DNA of 64,000 nt, taken from Prorocentrum cordatum (lineage: Eukaryota > Sar > Dinophyceae > Prorocentrales > Prorocentraceae). The translations under genes were made by a program, and so were the position numbers. The notes under the pieces were generated by a model. That model was not told the origin of the DNA, did not search any database, and was given only the letters and a program-made list of their open reading frames with translations. Shown here one piece after another: positions 51,160 through 62,562 of the stretch (position 1 is the first letter of the stretch; each line of letters starts with the position of its first letter). The DNA lies in assembly GCA_963575745.1 (NCBI GenBank), contig CAUYUJ010019893.1, forward strand, positions 482,089-546,088, in the 5' to 3' direction.

Positions 51160-51985
51160 CCCAGTGGAGGCCTCTTGGAGCGTCTTGGGGGCCTCTTGGC
51201 GGTCCCAGACGCCTCTTAGAGTGTCTTGGGTGCCTCGGAGAGCTTCTTGGGGCCTCTTGGGGGTCTCTTGGGAGCCTCTTGGAGGCCTCTTGGGCGCCTG
51301 TTGGGGCCGCCAGGGGCCTCCTGGGCGCCTCTTGGGGCCCTCTTGAAGCGCTCTTGGGAGCCTTGGGAGCGCTCTTAGGGCCATCTTGGAGAACATCGAT
51401 CAAACAAGAAGCGAACATGAATTAGCGTTGCCCCTCGGGAGCCCAAAAAAGTCGCCTCTTGGGGCGCTCTTGGGGCGCTCTTGGGCGCTCTAGGAGCCGT
51501 CTTGGGGCTCTCTTGAGCCTATTCGGGAGCCCTCCTGGGCCCTTGAGGCCTCGGATGGCCAACGGAAGCAAACAGGCGTGAAAGCCAATCACATTGATTT
51601 CCTAAGGTTTTGTAAGGATGTTGGCCTCTTCGGGGCCTCCTGGGGGAGCTATTTGGCCACTTGGGGCCGACTTGGAACGGTCTTGAGGCATATTGGGGCA
51701 TCGTGGGAGCTATTTTGAGGCAGCTTGGGGTATCTTGAGCCATCTTGGAGGTCATCTTGGGCTCTCCCAGGCGCTCTTTAAGTCATCTTAGGCAGTGCCC
51801 CCCCCCTCCAGGAGGCCAACATGTAGCCACAACCTTAGTACAATCAATGATTTTGGCACCCCTGGGGGGCCTCTTGGGCCCCTTGGGCCTCTTGGGGGCA
51901 TCCTGGGGGCCTCTGGGGGCCTCCTGGCCACCTCTTGGGGCCCTCTTGGGGCACCCTTGTGAGCCTTGGAGACCATATTTGGGCC
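51160..51985. repeat. CTTGGGG-type short repeats
   Basis: Irregular tandem words CTCTTGGGGCC, CTCTTGGGAGCC and GCCTCTTGGAGG. The phrase AGGAGGCCAACATG with ATGATTTTGGC about 30 bp later recurs at about 51812-51856 and 52049-52100. Proline/glycine frames are artefacts. Confidence 0.75.
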
Positions 51986-52744
51986 ATCTTGGGTGAGATC
52001 GATCAGAGGAGGGGGGCTCCCCAATTAGCCTCCCCCCACAGAGGCCCCAGGAGGCCAACATGGGACCAAAACCTTTTGTGAAACCGACGATTTTGGCTTC
52101 CTCGCCGAGGCCGTGTTGGACGCTCGAATTACCCGCGGACCCCCCCGTCCAGGTCCAGGGGAAGGGGGTAGGGGGAGGGGTAAGCCCCTCCCCGAAGGGG
52201 GAGAAGGGGTTGGAATACCTAGACCACCTACGCCCTGAAGGGCTGGTGGGATTCGATGATAGGATTGTTAGGGTGTCCATTGTCATGGCATCCACAAGCT
52301 GACGGCACCTTGGCACCTCGAGGTCGCGAGAGTTTTGCAGCAGCTCCCACCAAGGCGTCACGGCGTACACGGCCCTCGCGGCGCGGCGCCCCTTCCAGGC
52401 GGAGACCGCGGCGCAGGCGTGTGCCGACGCTGCTCGGGGGCAAAGTTGTGTGGATTGGCTCGTAGGGGCCAAGGGCCGCCCACTTGGCAGATCTATCTAA
52501 CCCCCAAAACTACCCATACCGCTACCCTTCGGCCGGTTCCCCTTATAGGGCCTCCAGGGGGCCTTCGTCGCCCACCGCTGGATTCGCGTCGAAATTCTGG
52601 TCAGAATGCGCCCGGGCAGAGGTCCGGGGTATCGGTACCCGGTTGGTTTTCCCAAAGGTCCGCCCATTTGGCAGGTCTATCTAATGCCCAAAGCCTTAAG
52701 CCAAATGAAATACGTATTTATATTCCGCTCATAAGTTAGACCGA
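51986..52744. other. Spacer with a repeated 35-bp phrase; no gene
   Basis: GCCCACTTGGCAGATCTATC followed by TAACCCCCAAA (about 52475-52510) recurs as GCCCATTTGGCAGGTCTATC (about 52661-52692). No coding sequence was recognised. Confidence 0.4.
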
Positions 52745-53090
52745 GCCACACAGATGTCACGGTGGATGTGTATGCTAGATGGTGCAATTTATGTGGTGCA
52801 AGTTTTGTTGATTATTTTATGTGGTGCAATCTGCGCGGAGCCAGCTACGTGGTGTGAGCTAGGTGGTGTCAGCAATGTGGTGTAAGTTATGTGGAGTACG
52901 CAATGTTGTGTATGTGATTTGATGTACGACATGTGGTGTAAGCTATGTGGTAAAACTATGCGGTGTAAGATATGTGGGCTTGTATACGTGGTGCAGGCTA
53001 TGTGGAGTACAATGCGTGGTGCAAGCTATGCTGTGTAAGCTGTGCTATGTAAGCTTTGTGGTGCAACCTATGTGGTGCAACTAATTTCTG
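52745..53090. repeat. TGTGGTG-based degenerate tandem repeat
   Basis: Short units such as GCTATGTGGTGCAA and GTTATGTGGTGTAA are repeated about 15-20 times with substitutions. Confidence 0.8.
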
Positions 53091-53096
53091 TTCGCA

Positions 53097-54605
53097 GTGA
53101 GTTGTCCACTCCACTGCTCGCGCAAACATCCCACCCAGCCACCCGCAACTTGGTTTGCAAAATCTCTTAAGACCGTGACGGTGGGTACCAAATGGCACTT
53201 GGCAACGACAGCGACAACGACGACGACGACGCCGACAACGAGTACGACGACACCGACGACGTCTCCAAAGACTTCGACGACGCCGACAACGACGACGACG
53301 ACGACGACGACACCGACGACGACGACGACGACGACGCCGACGCCGACGACGACGATGACGACGACGACGACGACGATGACGACGCCGACGACGACGACAA
53401 CGACGACACCGACGACCACGACGACGACGTCAACGACGCCGACGACGACGACGACGACGGCGGCGACGACGACGACGCCGACGTCGACGACGAGGACGAC
53501 GACGACGCCGACGCCGACGACGACGAAGACGACGACGACGTCGCCAACGAAGACGACGACGAGGGAGGAGGAGGACGACGACGGCGACAACGACGACACG
53601 ACGACGAGAGAGGAGGGAGGACGGCGACGACGCCAACGACGAAGAAGGAGGAAGGACGGCGACGCCGACGACGACAACGACGAGGGAGGAGGGAAACGAC
53701 GACGACGACACGACGACGACGACGACGACGACGGCGACGAAATAGAAGGGACGACGACGAGACGCCGACGACGGACGACGACGACGACGAGGGAGGAGGA
53801 GGAAGGACGACCACGGCGACAACGACGACGGAAACGACCACGACGCCAAAGAGGACGACGACGACGAACACGAGGAAAGACAGAGGACGACGTAGGCGAC
53901 GACGACGACGACAACGACGCGGGAGGAGGGAGGACGGCGACGACGACGACGACGCAAGAGCGCGCGCGCACGCTTTTGTTGAAACCCCGTGTTGCGAAAC
54001 CTTGTGTTTTTTGTAGGTTTTTTGGACACACGATTTTGAAATCCTTCCGAAACCGATGGGTTTTGAAGGTTTTCGGCATACGCGCGCGACGACGCGCGCG
54101 TCTGCACTGCGTCCCATTTTGTGCAGGGGATTCTCGCGACGGTACACGCGCAAGGGCGTTCGACAGATTTCGACATGAGCGCGCGCGAAGCCCGTTTGGT
54201 AGCATGTTGCGAAAATCTTGAAAACACTATGGTTTTTGTATAAAAAAGATTTCGCAAGAGCTTTCGCGGAAGTTTTTTTTAGCAACTCTGTGCTGCGAAA
54301 CCTTGTGTTTTAGTATGTTTGTTTTGGGAAGCGCGATTGCGAAATCCTTCCCGCACCGAAGGTTTTTGAAGGATTTCGGCATGCGCGCGCGACGACGCGC
54401 GCGTGCGCACTTCGTCTCGTTTTTTCTGTTGCAAGGGATTCGCGAAAAAAGTGTTATGTTAGAACAACAAATGTCACCGCATAGTGTTTTACAAGGGAAC
54501 CTCAGGGGGGTGAAACCGGCCTAGCTGGGATGGTGTGGTTTCATTTTTAGGATGGACGAGCGTGCAGCATACATATATATATATATATATATGTGTGTGA
54601 AATCA
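53097..54605. repeat. Duplicated 1.4-kb module, copy 1
   Basis: Order: GCTCGCGCAAACATCCCACC leader; GACCGTGACGGTGGGTACCA; ~770-bp GAC/ACG microsatellite (53190-53960); two ~280-bp units with CCTTGTGTTTT..GTAGGTTTT and the palindrome CGCGCGACGACGCGCGCG; ACCTCAGGGGGG; then an inverted-repeat hairpin with TA loop (54525-54605). Asp-rich and Ser/Val-rich frames through the GAC tract are artefacts. Confidence 0.85.
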
Positions 54606-54676
54606 TAGTATCTCTGGGTGAACCGATAAGTCCGGGGGGGTAGAGTCTATTCTCTTTTAGCCATTCTGACCGTCTT

Positions 54677-56068
54677 GAAGCTGTCCTCTCTTCTGCTCGT
54701 GCAAACATCCCACCCTCCCACCTGCAATTTGGTCGCAAGACTTCTTAAGACAAGACCGTGACGGTAGGTACCACATGGCATTTGGCCACGACACCGACGC
54801 CGACGACGACAGCGACAACGACGACAACGGCGCCGCAGACACCGACTACGACGACACCGCCGACGTCGACGTCGACGAAGACGACGACGCCGACGACGAC
54901 GACGACGACGAAGACGATGTCGCCAACGGGGACGACGACGAGGGAGGAGAAAAAACGACGACGGCGACAGCAACGACAACGACGATGGAGGAGGGAAGAC
55001 GGCGACGACGCAAACGACGAAGAAGGAGGAAGGACGGCGACGCCGACGACGACAACGACGAGGGAGGAGGGAAGACGACGACGACAACGACGACGAAGAC
55101 GACGACGACGGCGACGAAATAGGAGGGACGACGACGAGACGCCGACGACGGAAGACGACGACGACGAGGGAGGAGGATAACGACGAGGGAGGAGTGAAGA
55201 CCACGATGACGACGACGACGACGACGGCGACGAAATAGGAGGGACAACGACGAGACGCCGACGAAGACGACGAGGGAGGAAGGACGACCACGGCGACAAC
55301 GACGACGGAAGCGACGACGACGCCAAGACGACGACGACGACGAGGTAAGACAGAAGACGACGACGGCGACGACGACGACGACGTAGAGGGAGGAGGGAGG
55401 ACGGCGACGACGACGACGACGCAAGAGCGCGCGCGCACGGTTTTGTTGAAAACCCGTGTTGTGAAACCTTGTGTTTTTGTAGGTTTTTGGGGCACGCGAT
55501 TTTGAAATCCTTCCGAAACCGATGGGTTTTGAAGGTTTTCGGCATACGCGCGCGACGACGCGCGCGTCTGCTTTTCGTTTTATTTTTTGCATGGGATTCT
55601 CGCGACGGCACACGCGCAAGGGCGTTCGACAGATTTCGACATGAGCGCGCGCGAAGCCCGTTTGGTAGCGTTTTGTGAAAATCTTGAACAACCTATGTTT
55701 TTCTTCAGATTTCGCAAGTGCTTTCGCGGAAGTTTTTTTAGCAAATCAGTGTTGCGAAGCCCTGTGTTTTTATATATTTTTGGGGGGAACTCGATTGCGA
55801 AATCCTTCCCGCACCGCAGGTTTTTGAAGGATTCCGGCATGCGCGCGCGACGACGCGCGCGTGTGCACTTCGTTTCATTTTGTGCAAGGGATTCGCGAAA
55901 AAGTGTTATGTTAGAACCAAACATGTCACCGCATAGTGTTTTTTGTCACAATGGAACCTCAGGGGGGGGAAACCGGCCTAGCTGGGATGGTATGATTTCA
56001 TATTAAGGATGGACGAGTGTGCAGAATATACATATATATATATATATATGAAATCATATTATCCCAGG
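54677..56068. repeat. Duplicated 1.4-kb module, copy 2
   Basis: Same order as copy 1: GCTCGTGCAAACATCCCACC leader, ~650-bp GAC tract (54780-55430), two ~280-bp units, and the hairpin GCTGGGATGGTATGATTTCA (55981-56000) against TGAAATCATATTATCCCAGG (56049-56068), 17 of 20 positions pairing. Copies differ by many substitutions, so the duplication is not very recent. Confidence 0.85.
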
Positions 56069-57007
56069 GGGGAACCGATGAGTTCTCCTTCGTTCTCTTT
56101 CTTGAAAGGAGAATAAAGGAGAATCTAGGTGGTGCGGCGACCGACGGAAACAGGGCCGGTGGGCCCAGAGAGGGGCTTCTCTACTTGATCGAGGCCGCCG
56201 GGCCCGCATACGGGCGCAGTTCATGAGAAGAGAAGCAAGCACACCTAAGTTTAAGCACTGGTTGTGGAATATTACCCCACATCCGCTCGTAAACAAACGT
56301 GCTCCCTCAGCAACCTCCGCGCCACAGAGGGGGATACAGTAGGTTAGTGTCGCGTGGACGCGGCGGCGGCCCCTGCGTGGCTGTTCAAGCTTGAATTCGG
56401 GGCCCACAGAAATACACCACCGCGGGCTGTACTTTTGCCATGTAGGTTTACTGGGTTACTGTTTCGACGGTGTGCCGCGAGATGTGTCACATCACGCGGT
56501 GCTGGCATGCCGTCTGCGCAGCTTCATTTTGGCGCGCAGTTCTCTGAGCAGGAAGCCACACGTTTGTCAGAGAGAGGGGGCCGAACATGCGTTCATTGTC
56601 ATTGGGTGCGTTGCTGAAGTGGGATTGCGTGGCCAGAATTGTTGTCCTTGTTGTGATGGAGATTGGACTTGGGGCTTCATCCCTCCCCCACATTAACATG
56701 ACCCCCACCGCCCCACCCCACACCCCCGGCCTCCGCGCCCGTAGGGCGGAGGGGGCTGCCAGCGGGGGAGGAGTTGGTGGGTTGGTGCTGATGTTGGAAG
56801 AACATCCTGGCATGCATGAGGGTCGATGATGTTCCCCGAGGGAAGAGTTCCTTGAAATCCTAAGCCTCCTCCTGCTCGACCGAAGGCTTTGGGTTCGTTT
56901 CAGCACACCCCTCACTGGTTTCATGAGACTCCATGGGGATCCTCACGAAAGCCTCTGAGAATGCTTGAAAACACCCTGGGGACTAGGAGGAGGACGAGGA
57001 GGAGGAG
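56069..57007. other. Spacer; no firm gene
   Basis: Open frames at 56354-56700 overlap in two phases without a recognised motif. A GAG-rich tract lies at 56988-57020. Confidence 0.35.
56877..56962. repeat. Orphan diverged unit of the 89/90-bp satellite
   Basis: CGACCGAAGGCTTTGGGTTC, TTTCAGCACACCCCTCACTG, GTTTCATGAGACTCCATGGG and GATCCTCACGAAAGCCTC follow, in order, the satellite phrases ACCGAAGGCC, TTTCGGCACACCCCTCACAC, GTTTCGTGGCTCCATAGGGA and GCTCCACCGAAGGCC. Confidence 0.65.
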
Positions 57008-57694
57008 GAGGAGGAGGAGCAAGGATGATCCACGACTGGGCCGTGGAGAAGGCAGCAGCGGACGGCGAGATGGGGCACGTGCCCACGGAGTTGAGGCACG
57101 CGTGTTTGCGAAAGGCCCCACTACCGCACGGCATCGGTGGGCTTCGTCGCCACAAGCCGCGGTCTTGGCGATATGTGTCGCGGTGGCTGTCCTCAGGATG
57201 CAACTCGTGGGAGGTTACATTCGGCATGCATGCTGGTATAGCTGTGGTCGGAATCCTGGATAATGCGGCACCGTCTCGCCAAATCCCGCTGAATCGGGTC
57301 TACTTCGGCGCATCACCGGATTCATCCGAGGCTTCATTTGGCCAGATCCAGCATGGTGGCCCATTAGAAGACCTCCCAGGAGTTGCTCCATTTTCCCGAT
57401 CAATGGATCTAGCGGGTCCGTACTCCTTGTCGGTGAGTGCCTGGGGCAAATCGGGAATCTCTGAGCGGGAGTTTGGAGGATGTGTCGAGGCGCCGCGGCC
57501 GTTCCAGAGCGCCCTGGACGCTCTGGGAGCGTTCCCGCCAGTGTCATCCCCTCATTGCGTCCCTCCCCCTCCAGGTGCTCAAGCTTGTGGCCGCTGCCAG
57601 AAGGCATGTCACCTTTGACTGCTGCGTCGAGAAGGCCATCTCGGTCACTGGGCGCGACTTCGTAGGCGCGAGGGCGCAAACCAATACATCCTGA
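57008..57694 (+). CDS. Possible exons of an unknown gene
   Basis: An exon-like piece from about 57021 (RMIHDWAVEKAAADGEMGHV, TELRHACLRKAP) precedes less convincing sequence. A final exon after CTCCAG at 57565-57570 reads VLKLVAAARRHVTFDCCVEK to TGA 57692-57694. No domain was recognised. The intervening frame is open but may include intron. Confidence 0.3.
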
Positions 57695-58172
57695 AGTATC
57701 ATTCCTCGATCTTTTCCTCCTCGTAGGAGGAGCAGGATGGAGTGGGTGGAGCAGGGGGCAGGAGAAAGAGGAGTCACCTGTGGCGTCGGACATTGGATGG
57801 GTGCTAGTTGGGGCCACTTCAGGGAATTATAGAATGTCCTGGGGCTGTTCGGAGGCCCTCTTGGGGGCCTTCCATGCTTTCCTGCGGCAGCCATGGGGGC
57901 AATCGACAAGCCTAGGGCGCCTCGATTCACGTGGCCCATTCGGATGCTGAACCAAGGCCTTTTGTGGCCACGCTGTGCCATCCTTGGGCTGTGGTCCGTT
58001 TTCAGAGCCCGTGTTCGCGGCATGAAGCGAAGTTCCAAACGCGCAGAGGTAGCGAAACAGCCACGATACCAAGGTACTTTTTTTTTTTTGCGTCGGCGGC
58101 TGGGCAGAGTCACTGCGCCGGCGAAAGAGGCGTCGGTGGGGCGCACGGAGCTCGAATTAGGCCACCATTTGG

Positions 58173-58327
58173 GTCGGGCATGCCCCCCTACTGGCGGGTT
58201 TTTGGGGCGAAAAGTCAAGAATACGCAAACAACCATTCAAATGTATTCCAAAACTGCCCGTAAAATGTTTCCCAGGTTATGTTTGGATTATTTTTGAATA
58301 TTCTTCCTGTAGAGGGACAGGCCCGAC
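58173..58327. mobile_element. Short inverted-repeat element alpha, copy 1
   Basis: Starts GTCGGGCATGCCCCCCTACT and ends CCTGTAGAGGGACAGGCCCG followed by AC, which is an imperfect inverted repeat of the start. The ~100-bp interior is AT-rich and non-coding. A run of T at 58078-58090 precedes it. Confidence 0.75.
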
Positions 58328-58392
58328 TTAAGCCACCATGCAGGACGAGGAGGAGGAGGAGGAAGAGGCGCCACCACATAGGGTAGATTTAA

Positions 58393-58551
58393 GTCGGGCC
58401 TATCCCGCTGCACGAGGAATCTTCAAACATAGTCAAAAGAATAGTCTTGGGATTATTTCTGAGCATTTTCCGATTCTGTTTTGTTAGTTGTTATGTAGTT
58501 TGGACTTTTCGCTCAAAATCCGCCTGTAGGGGGACATGGGACATGCCCGAC
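58393..58551. mobile_element. Short inverted-repeat element alpha, copy 2
   Basis: Starts GTCGGGCCTATCCCGCTGCA and ends CCTGTAGGGGGACATGGGAC then ATGCCCGAC. The interior shares TTCAAA.ATAGTC words with copies 4 and 1. A GAGGAGGAG spacer separates it from copy 1. Confidence 0.75.
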
Positions 58552-58869
58552 CTGGCGGGAGGTTCGAGTCGTGTCGACCGGAGGCTACCCCGCCAGCGGC
58601 GTTCAACTTTGAGCGCCGCGGGCGTTCCAGAATCGTTCGACGTGGAACGATTTGGACGTTTCGGAAACGGCCGATCGTTCACGGCCTGTCGCACCAAGAC
58701 GTTCACGCAACGTCGGGTCTGTGACCCATCTGGGACTTGCGGGGGCGGCCCTCCGCGGCCCACACTCGCCGCCTCCATGTCCCTGCGTTCGACCGTCGAG
58801 CCCGAGGCAGCACGGTGACGTCGAGGAGCTGCACAAACTTCCATAGGTATCCAGCCCTTGGTGACTTCT
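58552..58869. other. Spacer; no gene seen
   Basis: GC-rich sequence with GTTCGACGTGGAACGA-type self-complementary words near 58636-58655. No supported coding. Confidence 0.35.
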
Positions 58870-58990
58870 TCCTCCTCCTCCTCCTCCTCCTCCTCCTCCT
58901 CCTCCTCCTCCTCCTCCTCCTCCTCCTCCTCCTCCTCCCCCTCCTCCTCCTCCTCCTCCTCCTCCTCCTCCTCCTCCTCCTCCTCCTCCC
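58870..58990 (+). repeat. (CTC)n microsatellite
   Basis: A nearly pure 120-bp CTC run with one CCC interruption at 58936-58939. It is followed by CCCTCTCTTCCCCTCGCAG, which could be an acceptor for a small downstream exon. Confidence 0.95.
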
Positions 58991-59007
58991 TCTCTTCCCC
59001 TCGCAGG

Positions 59008-60215
59008 AAGGCGGCCCGCTCAAACGCATGTACGGTGCAGACCCATGCCAAGAAACACCCTGCTTGCCTCCAGGGTGCCCTGGGTCTCTTGGGCTTCGAT
59101 GGTGTTGCAATGGAGAGCGCGACGCCTCTCCGCCCAGAATCGATGGACGCCCTGGGGTCTCAGGGTTGGGTTTCTTGCGGAAGGTTTTTTTTCAGGCTTC
59201 CCTCCAGCCGCATACATACGTCTTGGGCAGATGCAGAAGTCTCGGGCGTCTCGGGCAGATGCAGAAGTCTTGGGCAGATGCAGAAGTCTGGGTGGAAGGT
59301 CTCTTGTGGTCTGGCCCCCAGCGAACTTTGACTGCGCGGGTGGCGATGGCGAGCGCGAAGGGGGGCGTTTGGCGCGTGTTGCTTCTCTCATTGGTCCCCT
59401 GGCAGTTGGCCGTCGTGCTTCGTTCTTACACGAGCACGACAGCGCGGACACAATGTTGTGCTGGCGTCGAGGAGCAGCGCAGAGTTGGGGAAACCGCCGG
59501 GGGGCTGAGGTGGCGCAGCATCGGTTCCGGCGAGCAAGAAGGGAGGGATCAGGCTCGAGGTTCTGGGTTCGAGCAGGGCGTTTTTTCTTTGCTCGGTCTC
59601 GGAGGGCCGTGTTCGGGACCCCGGGCCGTCCGAAACGGATCTGGGTGAGAACTGCCCCACATGGACCCCGGGAGGGGGTCCGTGGATACATGTTTAGCGG
59701 AGTTGGTTCCATCCCCCCCTCTTGACCTGTCTTCCCTCCCTGCGCCCTGTCCTCCCTCTCCCGCGAGCCTGTCGGAGCGCTTGAGCGTGCACAAGCTGTG
59801 CTCCGTCGCCGCCGCGCCGTTGCCGCCGCCGTCGCCGACGGGCGAGGAGGGAGCAGGGATATACAGTCAGCCCGCATAGTAAGGATGGGCAGCCTTCCCA
59901 AGGATGCCCTCGCATCCCTGCCTCCTCGGTCCATCCTCGGCCACCTTCGCTGGCCGCGCCCTGCTCGGAAAAAGCTTCGGAGAGCTTCGAGGAGGCCCTT
60001 ACACCCTCATCACGCGACTTTGCGATACGGGTCGACTGCAGCTGGGGCGGGGAGGGAGGGAGGAGGAACGAGGATACAGTGCCGTTTTTTATACATGCTC
60101 CGCGTGCGGATCACGTATTAAACAATGCAGGGATTTCGCATTAAAATCAACGATGAGTTCATGCATAAATTTATTCATCTATTAATCATGTAGTAAGAAT
60201 CCTATAAGCTTAAAA
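59008..60215. other. Open frames without recognised genes
   Basis: Overlapping plus and minus frames (to 59934) are GC-driven. CTTGGGCAGATGCAGAAGTC recurs three times with variation at 59222-59290. 60120-60215 is AT-rich. Confidence 0.35.
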
Positions 60216-60276
60216 TCCAATGTATCAAAAGCTGCCCTGTATGGGGAGCAGACAGCGACGCAACCAGAGGCTCTGG

Positions 60277-60350
60277 GAGGTCCGCGCGCACTTCTGGGAA
60301 TCGAGGGTGGGCCCCCCCCTGGCGGCGCCTCCGGCTTCGCCAGCGGCGCG
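60277..60350. mobile_element. Foldback family beta, partial copy in reverse orientation
   Basis: GGAGGTCCGCGCGCACTTCT ... CTGGCGGCGCCTCCGGC matches the reverse complement of the core of the 62219-62341 element. Confidence 0.55.
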
Positions 60351-60439
60351 CTCCGCCCTCGCCAGTGGAGGGGGGGGGGGGTCCGGCGCCGATCCGACGA
60401 GGATCCGTCTCGTTTCACCGATGCCCATTCCCATCCCCA

Positions 60440-60605
60440 TCCCTCCCCATCCCCATCCCGAGCCCCAACATCTCACCCCCCCAGTTGGGCATATACCCCT
60501 CGAAGCCCCAGCATCTCACCCCCCCAGTTGGGCATAGACCCCATCCCTTCCCATCCCTATCCCGAGCCCCACCATCTCACCCCCCCAGTTGGGCATATAT
60601 CCGTG
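60440..60605 (+). repeat. ~50-60-bp tandem repeat
   Basis: Three units share CCCCA.CATCTCACCCCCCC and AGTTGGGCATA. The first and third are preceded by CATCCC.ATCCCGAG. Confidence 0.85.
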
Positions 60606-61080
60606 GAAACCCGAAGAGAGCAGCCGAAGCCGATATCCCCATCCAGGGGGTAAGTCGGCCAGTGTTGCCCAGCCCACGCTGGTGGGGATGGGGATCGGTT
60701 AAACGATGCTCAGAGAAATCCGCGCGGTCCTCTGAAAGTTCGGTAGCAGATCATGGGGACCTTGCGTACCCTCGTAACGCTGTCCTTAGAGAGTGCACTC
60801 GCGTCGATGAGCGTCTGGTAATCGATGAGATCGTGCCGATTTAGCGTCGATTTAAAGTCGGGTTGCGTCGACTAGCGTCGATCAACGTCGGTTCGCAAGG
60901 GCCGACAAGATGGTATGGGAGGCTCTCGGGAGTTGCCACCAGATGGAAGTTTATGTTTACGGCGTTGGATTGCCCCCCGAGGGGCGAGGCACAGCGAGGG
61001 CGGGCGCACCACGCGCTCGATTGGCCAGCGGCGCCGCGCCGAGGCTGCGGGATCACACGTGCGGCTGGGAGAAGGACCAA
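60606..61080. other. Spacer with GCGTCGA words; no gene
   Basis: GCGTCGA recurs at irregular short spacing between 60800 and 60895. A third trace of the beta core (GAAATCCGCGCGGTCCTC) lies at about 60716-60734. Confidence 0.4.
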
Positions 61081-61229
61081 GTCGGGCACGTCCTTCTACA
61101 GGAGGAACGCATCCAAGAATCATAAAACATGCTATGGTGACGGTTTCCCGTGCTTTTCTTTGTTTTCTCGATGTTGCTGGCTATGTCTTGTTCTTCTCCA
61201 CAGGCCGCCTGTAGGAGGACATGCCCGAC
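61081..61229. mobile_element. Short inverted-repeat element alpha, copy 3
   Basis: Starts GTCGGGCACGTCCTTCTACA and ends CCTGTAGGAGGACATGCCCG then AC, the best-preserved inverted repeat pair of the family. Confidence 0.8.
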
Positions 61230-62218
61230 CTCAGGGCATAGGAGGGCGGCCCCGGAGACGGAGAGCGGGGGGAGGCCGCTGGCGGTGACGGTTTTTTTCT
61301 CCACGAGGCGTGCGCAGGCGGCTCTTCAGACCCGGGAGGCTGGTGTGTCCACGGGTGTGCGGCCAGTCCAGCTCGCAATCTGCACGAGCGGCATGGGCGT
61401 GGAAAGAGAAGGGGGGTACGATGCCGAACAGCAGTGCTGGCTCACTTCGAGCAGCGCTCGCTGCCGGCGCCGCCGCGGGCGATGTCCACTTGAGACAGGA
61501 GGCCGCCTGCCCAATTGCGGCCGATGATTCGCCCGCACCGTACCTCGGTGGTTCAAGGATGGGGTCCTGAGGGATGGGAGCCCAAGGGCGAAGTGCCTCA
61601 AACAACGTACATCCACCCTTGGATCCCTGCCTGCCCTCGCGCCCCCAGCTCTGAGGACCCGATCTCTGACGGGGTCAGCCAGAGGGCCAGATCCTGCAGG
61701 ATCCTGCAGGGCCGGGGTGTCGGATCCTGCAGGGCCCTGCAGGATCTCGCAGGATCCTGCAGCGCCGGACTGACCCGGGTCAGCAGTTCACGAAAGACTG
61801 TTCGCCCCTGGCGCCGTCCCTGGCGCGCTCCACGCGGCGGGGGAAGGCGCGGTCCCGCGCCCGCCGAAGGGCTCCGCGCGGACCTCCGGAAGCCCACGTT
61901 TGGGCAGCTGTTTCTTCCAGGGGAGGATCAGAGGAGGAGAGTGCACCCAGATTGCCACCCTCCGCCCAGTTTCCCTTTTTGTTGGGCCTCCTGGGATGCC
62001 TTCGCCATCACAGCTGGATGCGCCTCGAAGTCCTGGCCAGGACGCGATATCGGTACTCTCTGGTGGCTCCAGAGGGGGCACAGTCAAGACCACAGGGCCT
62101 TCCTTGGCGAGGTGTGTCTTTTTTTGGGGGGGGATCCCTGGTGGCGTCCGTCGCCAGGTCTGGATCCGCTTGGAAGGAGAGGTATCGTTTGTTTGGGTGT
62201 TATGTTTGAGCAAGTGCG
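61230..62218. other. Spacer with GGATCCTGCA cluster; no firm gene
   Basis: Five or more copies of CCTGCAGGATCC/GGATCCTGCAGG words lie at 61693-61762. Open frames (for example 61515-62363) have no motif. A trace of the beta core (CTCCGCGCGGACCTCCGG) is at about 61868. Confidence 0.45.
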
Positions 62219-62341
62219 AACGAAGACTGACATAAACATAACAACTCGGGGCGGCGCCGGAGGCGCCGCCAGGAGGGTCCAGCGCGGATCTGAGAAATCC
62301 GCGCGGACCTCCGAGTTGTTATGTTTATGCCATTCTTCGCT
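62219..62341. mobile_element. Foldback family beta, complete copy
   Basis: Left ACTGACATAAACATAACAAC then TCGG (to 62249) pairs with right CCGAGTTGTTATGTTTATGC (62311-62330) onward to 62341. About 27 of 31 positions pair. The interior holds two further palindromes (GGCGCCGGAGGCGCC and GCGCGGAT..ATCCGCGC). Confidence 0.75.
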
Positions 62342-62521
62342 CCCGTATGGAATGCCTGACTGACCCGGGCTTGCATTAGACTTATGACGAATGAGGCCTC
62401 TTGCCGGCATCCTGCGCGTACGGCACAATTGCAGCTGTAGTGCAGAATGATTCGTGTACTGTTGATGTTCATTTTCCATATTCTTCCACGTCCGTGTCCT
62501 ACGCACCTCCGGGAGCATGAC

Positions 62522-62557
<36 letters not shown>
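62522..62557 (+). repeat. (CTG)n microsatellite
   Basis: About 12 CTG/TGC triplets directly upstream of the kinase-like exon. Confidence 0.95.
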
Positions 62558-62558
<1 letters not shown>

Positions 62559-62562
62559 GTCA

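Noticed and set aside
53192-55495. Asp-rich, Thr-rich and Ser/Val-rich ORFs up to 374 codons
   Set aside because: They are translations of GAC/GTC microsatellite in different phases, with no start context and no normal amino-acid composition.
58858-59110. Leu-, Ser- or Glu-rich ORFs across the CTC tract
   Set aside because: They are entirely explained by the (CTC)n run and lack non-repetitive coding sequence.
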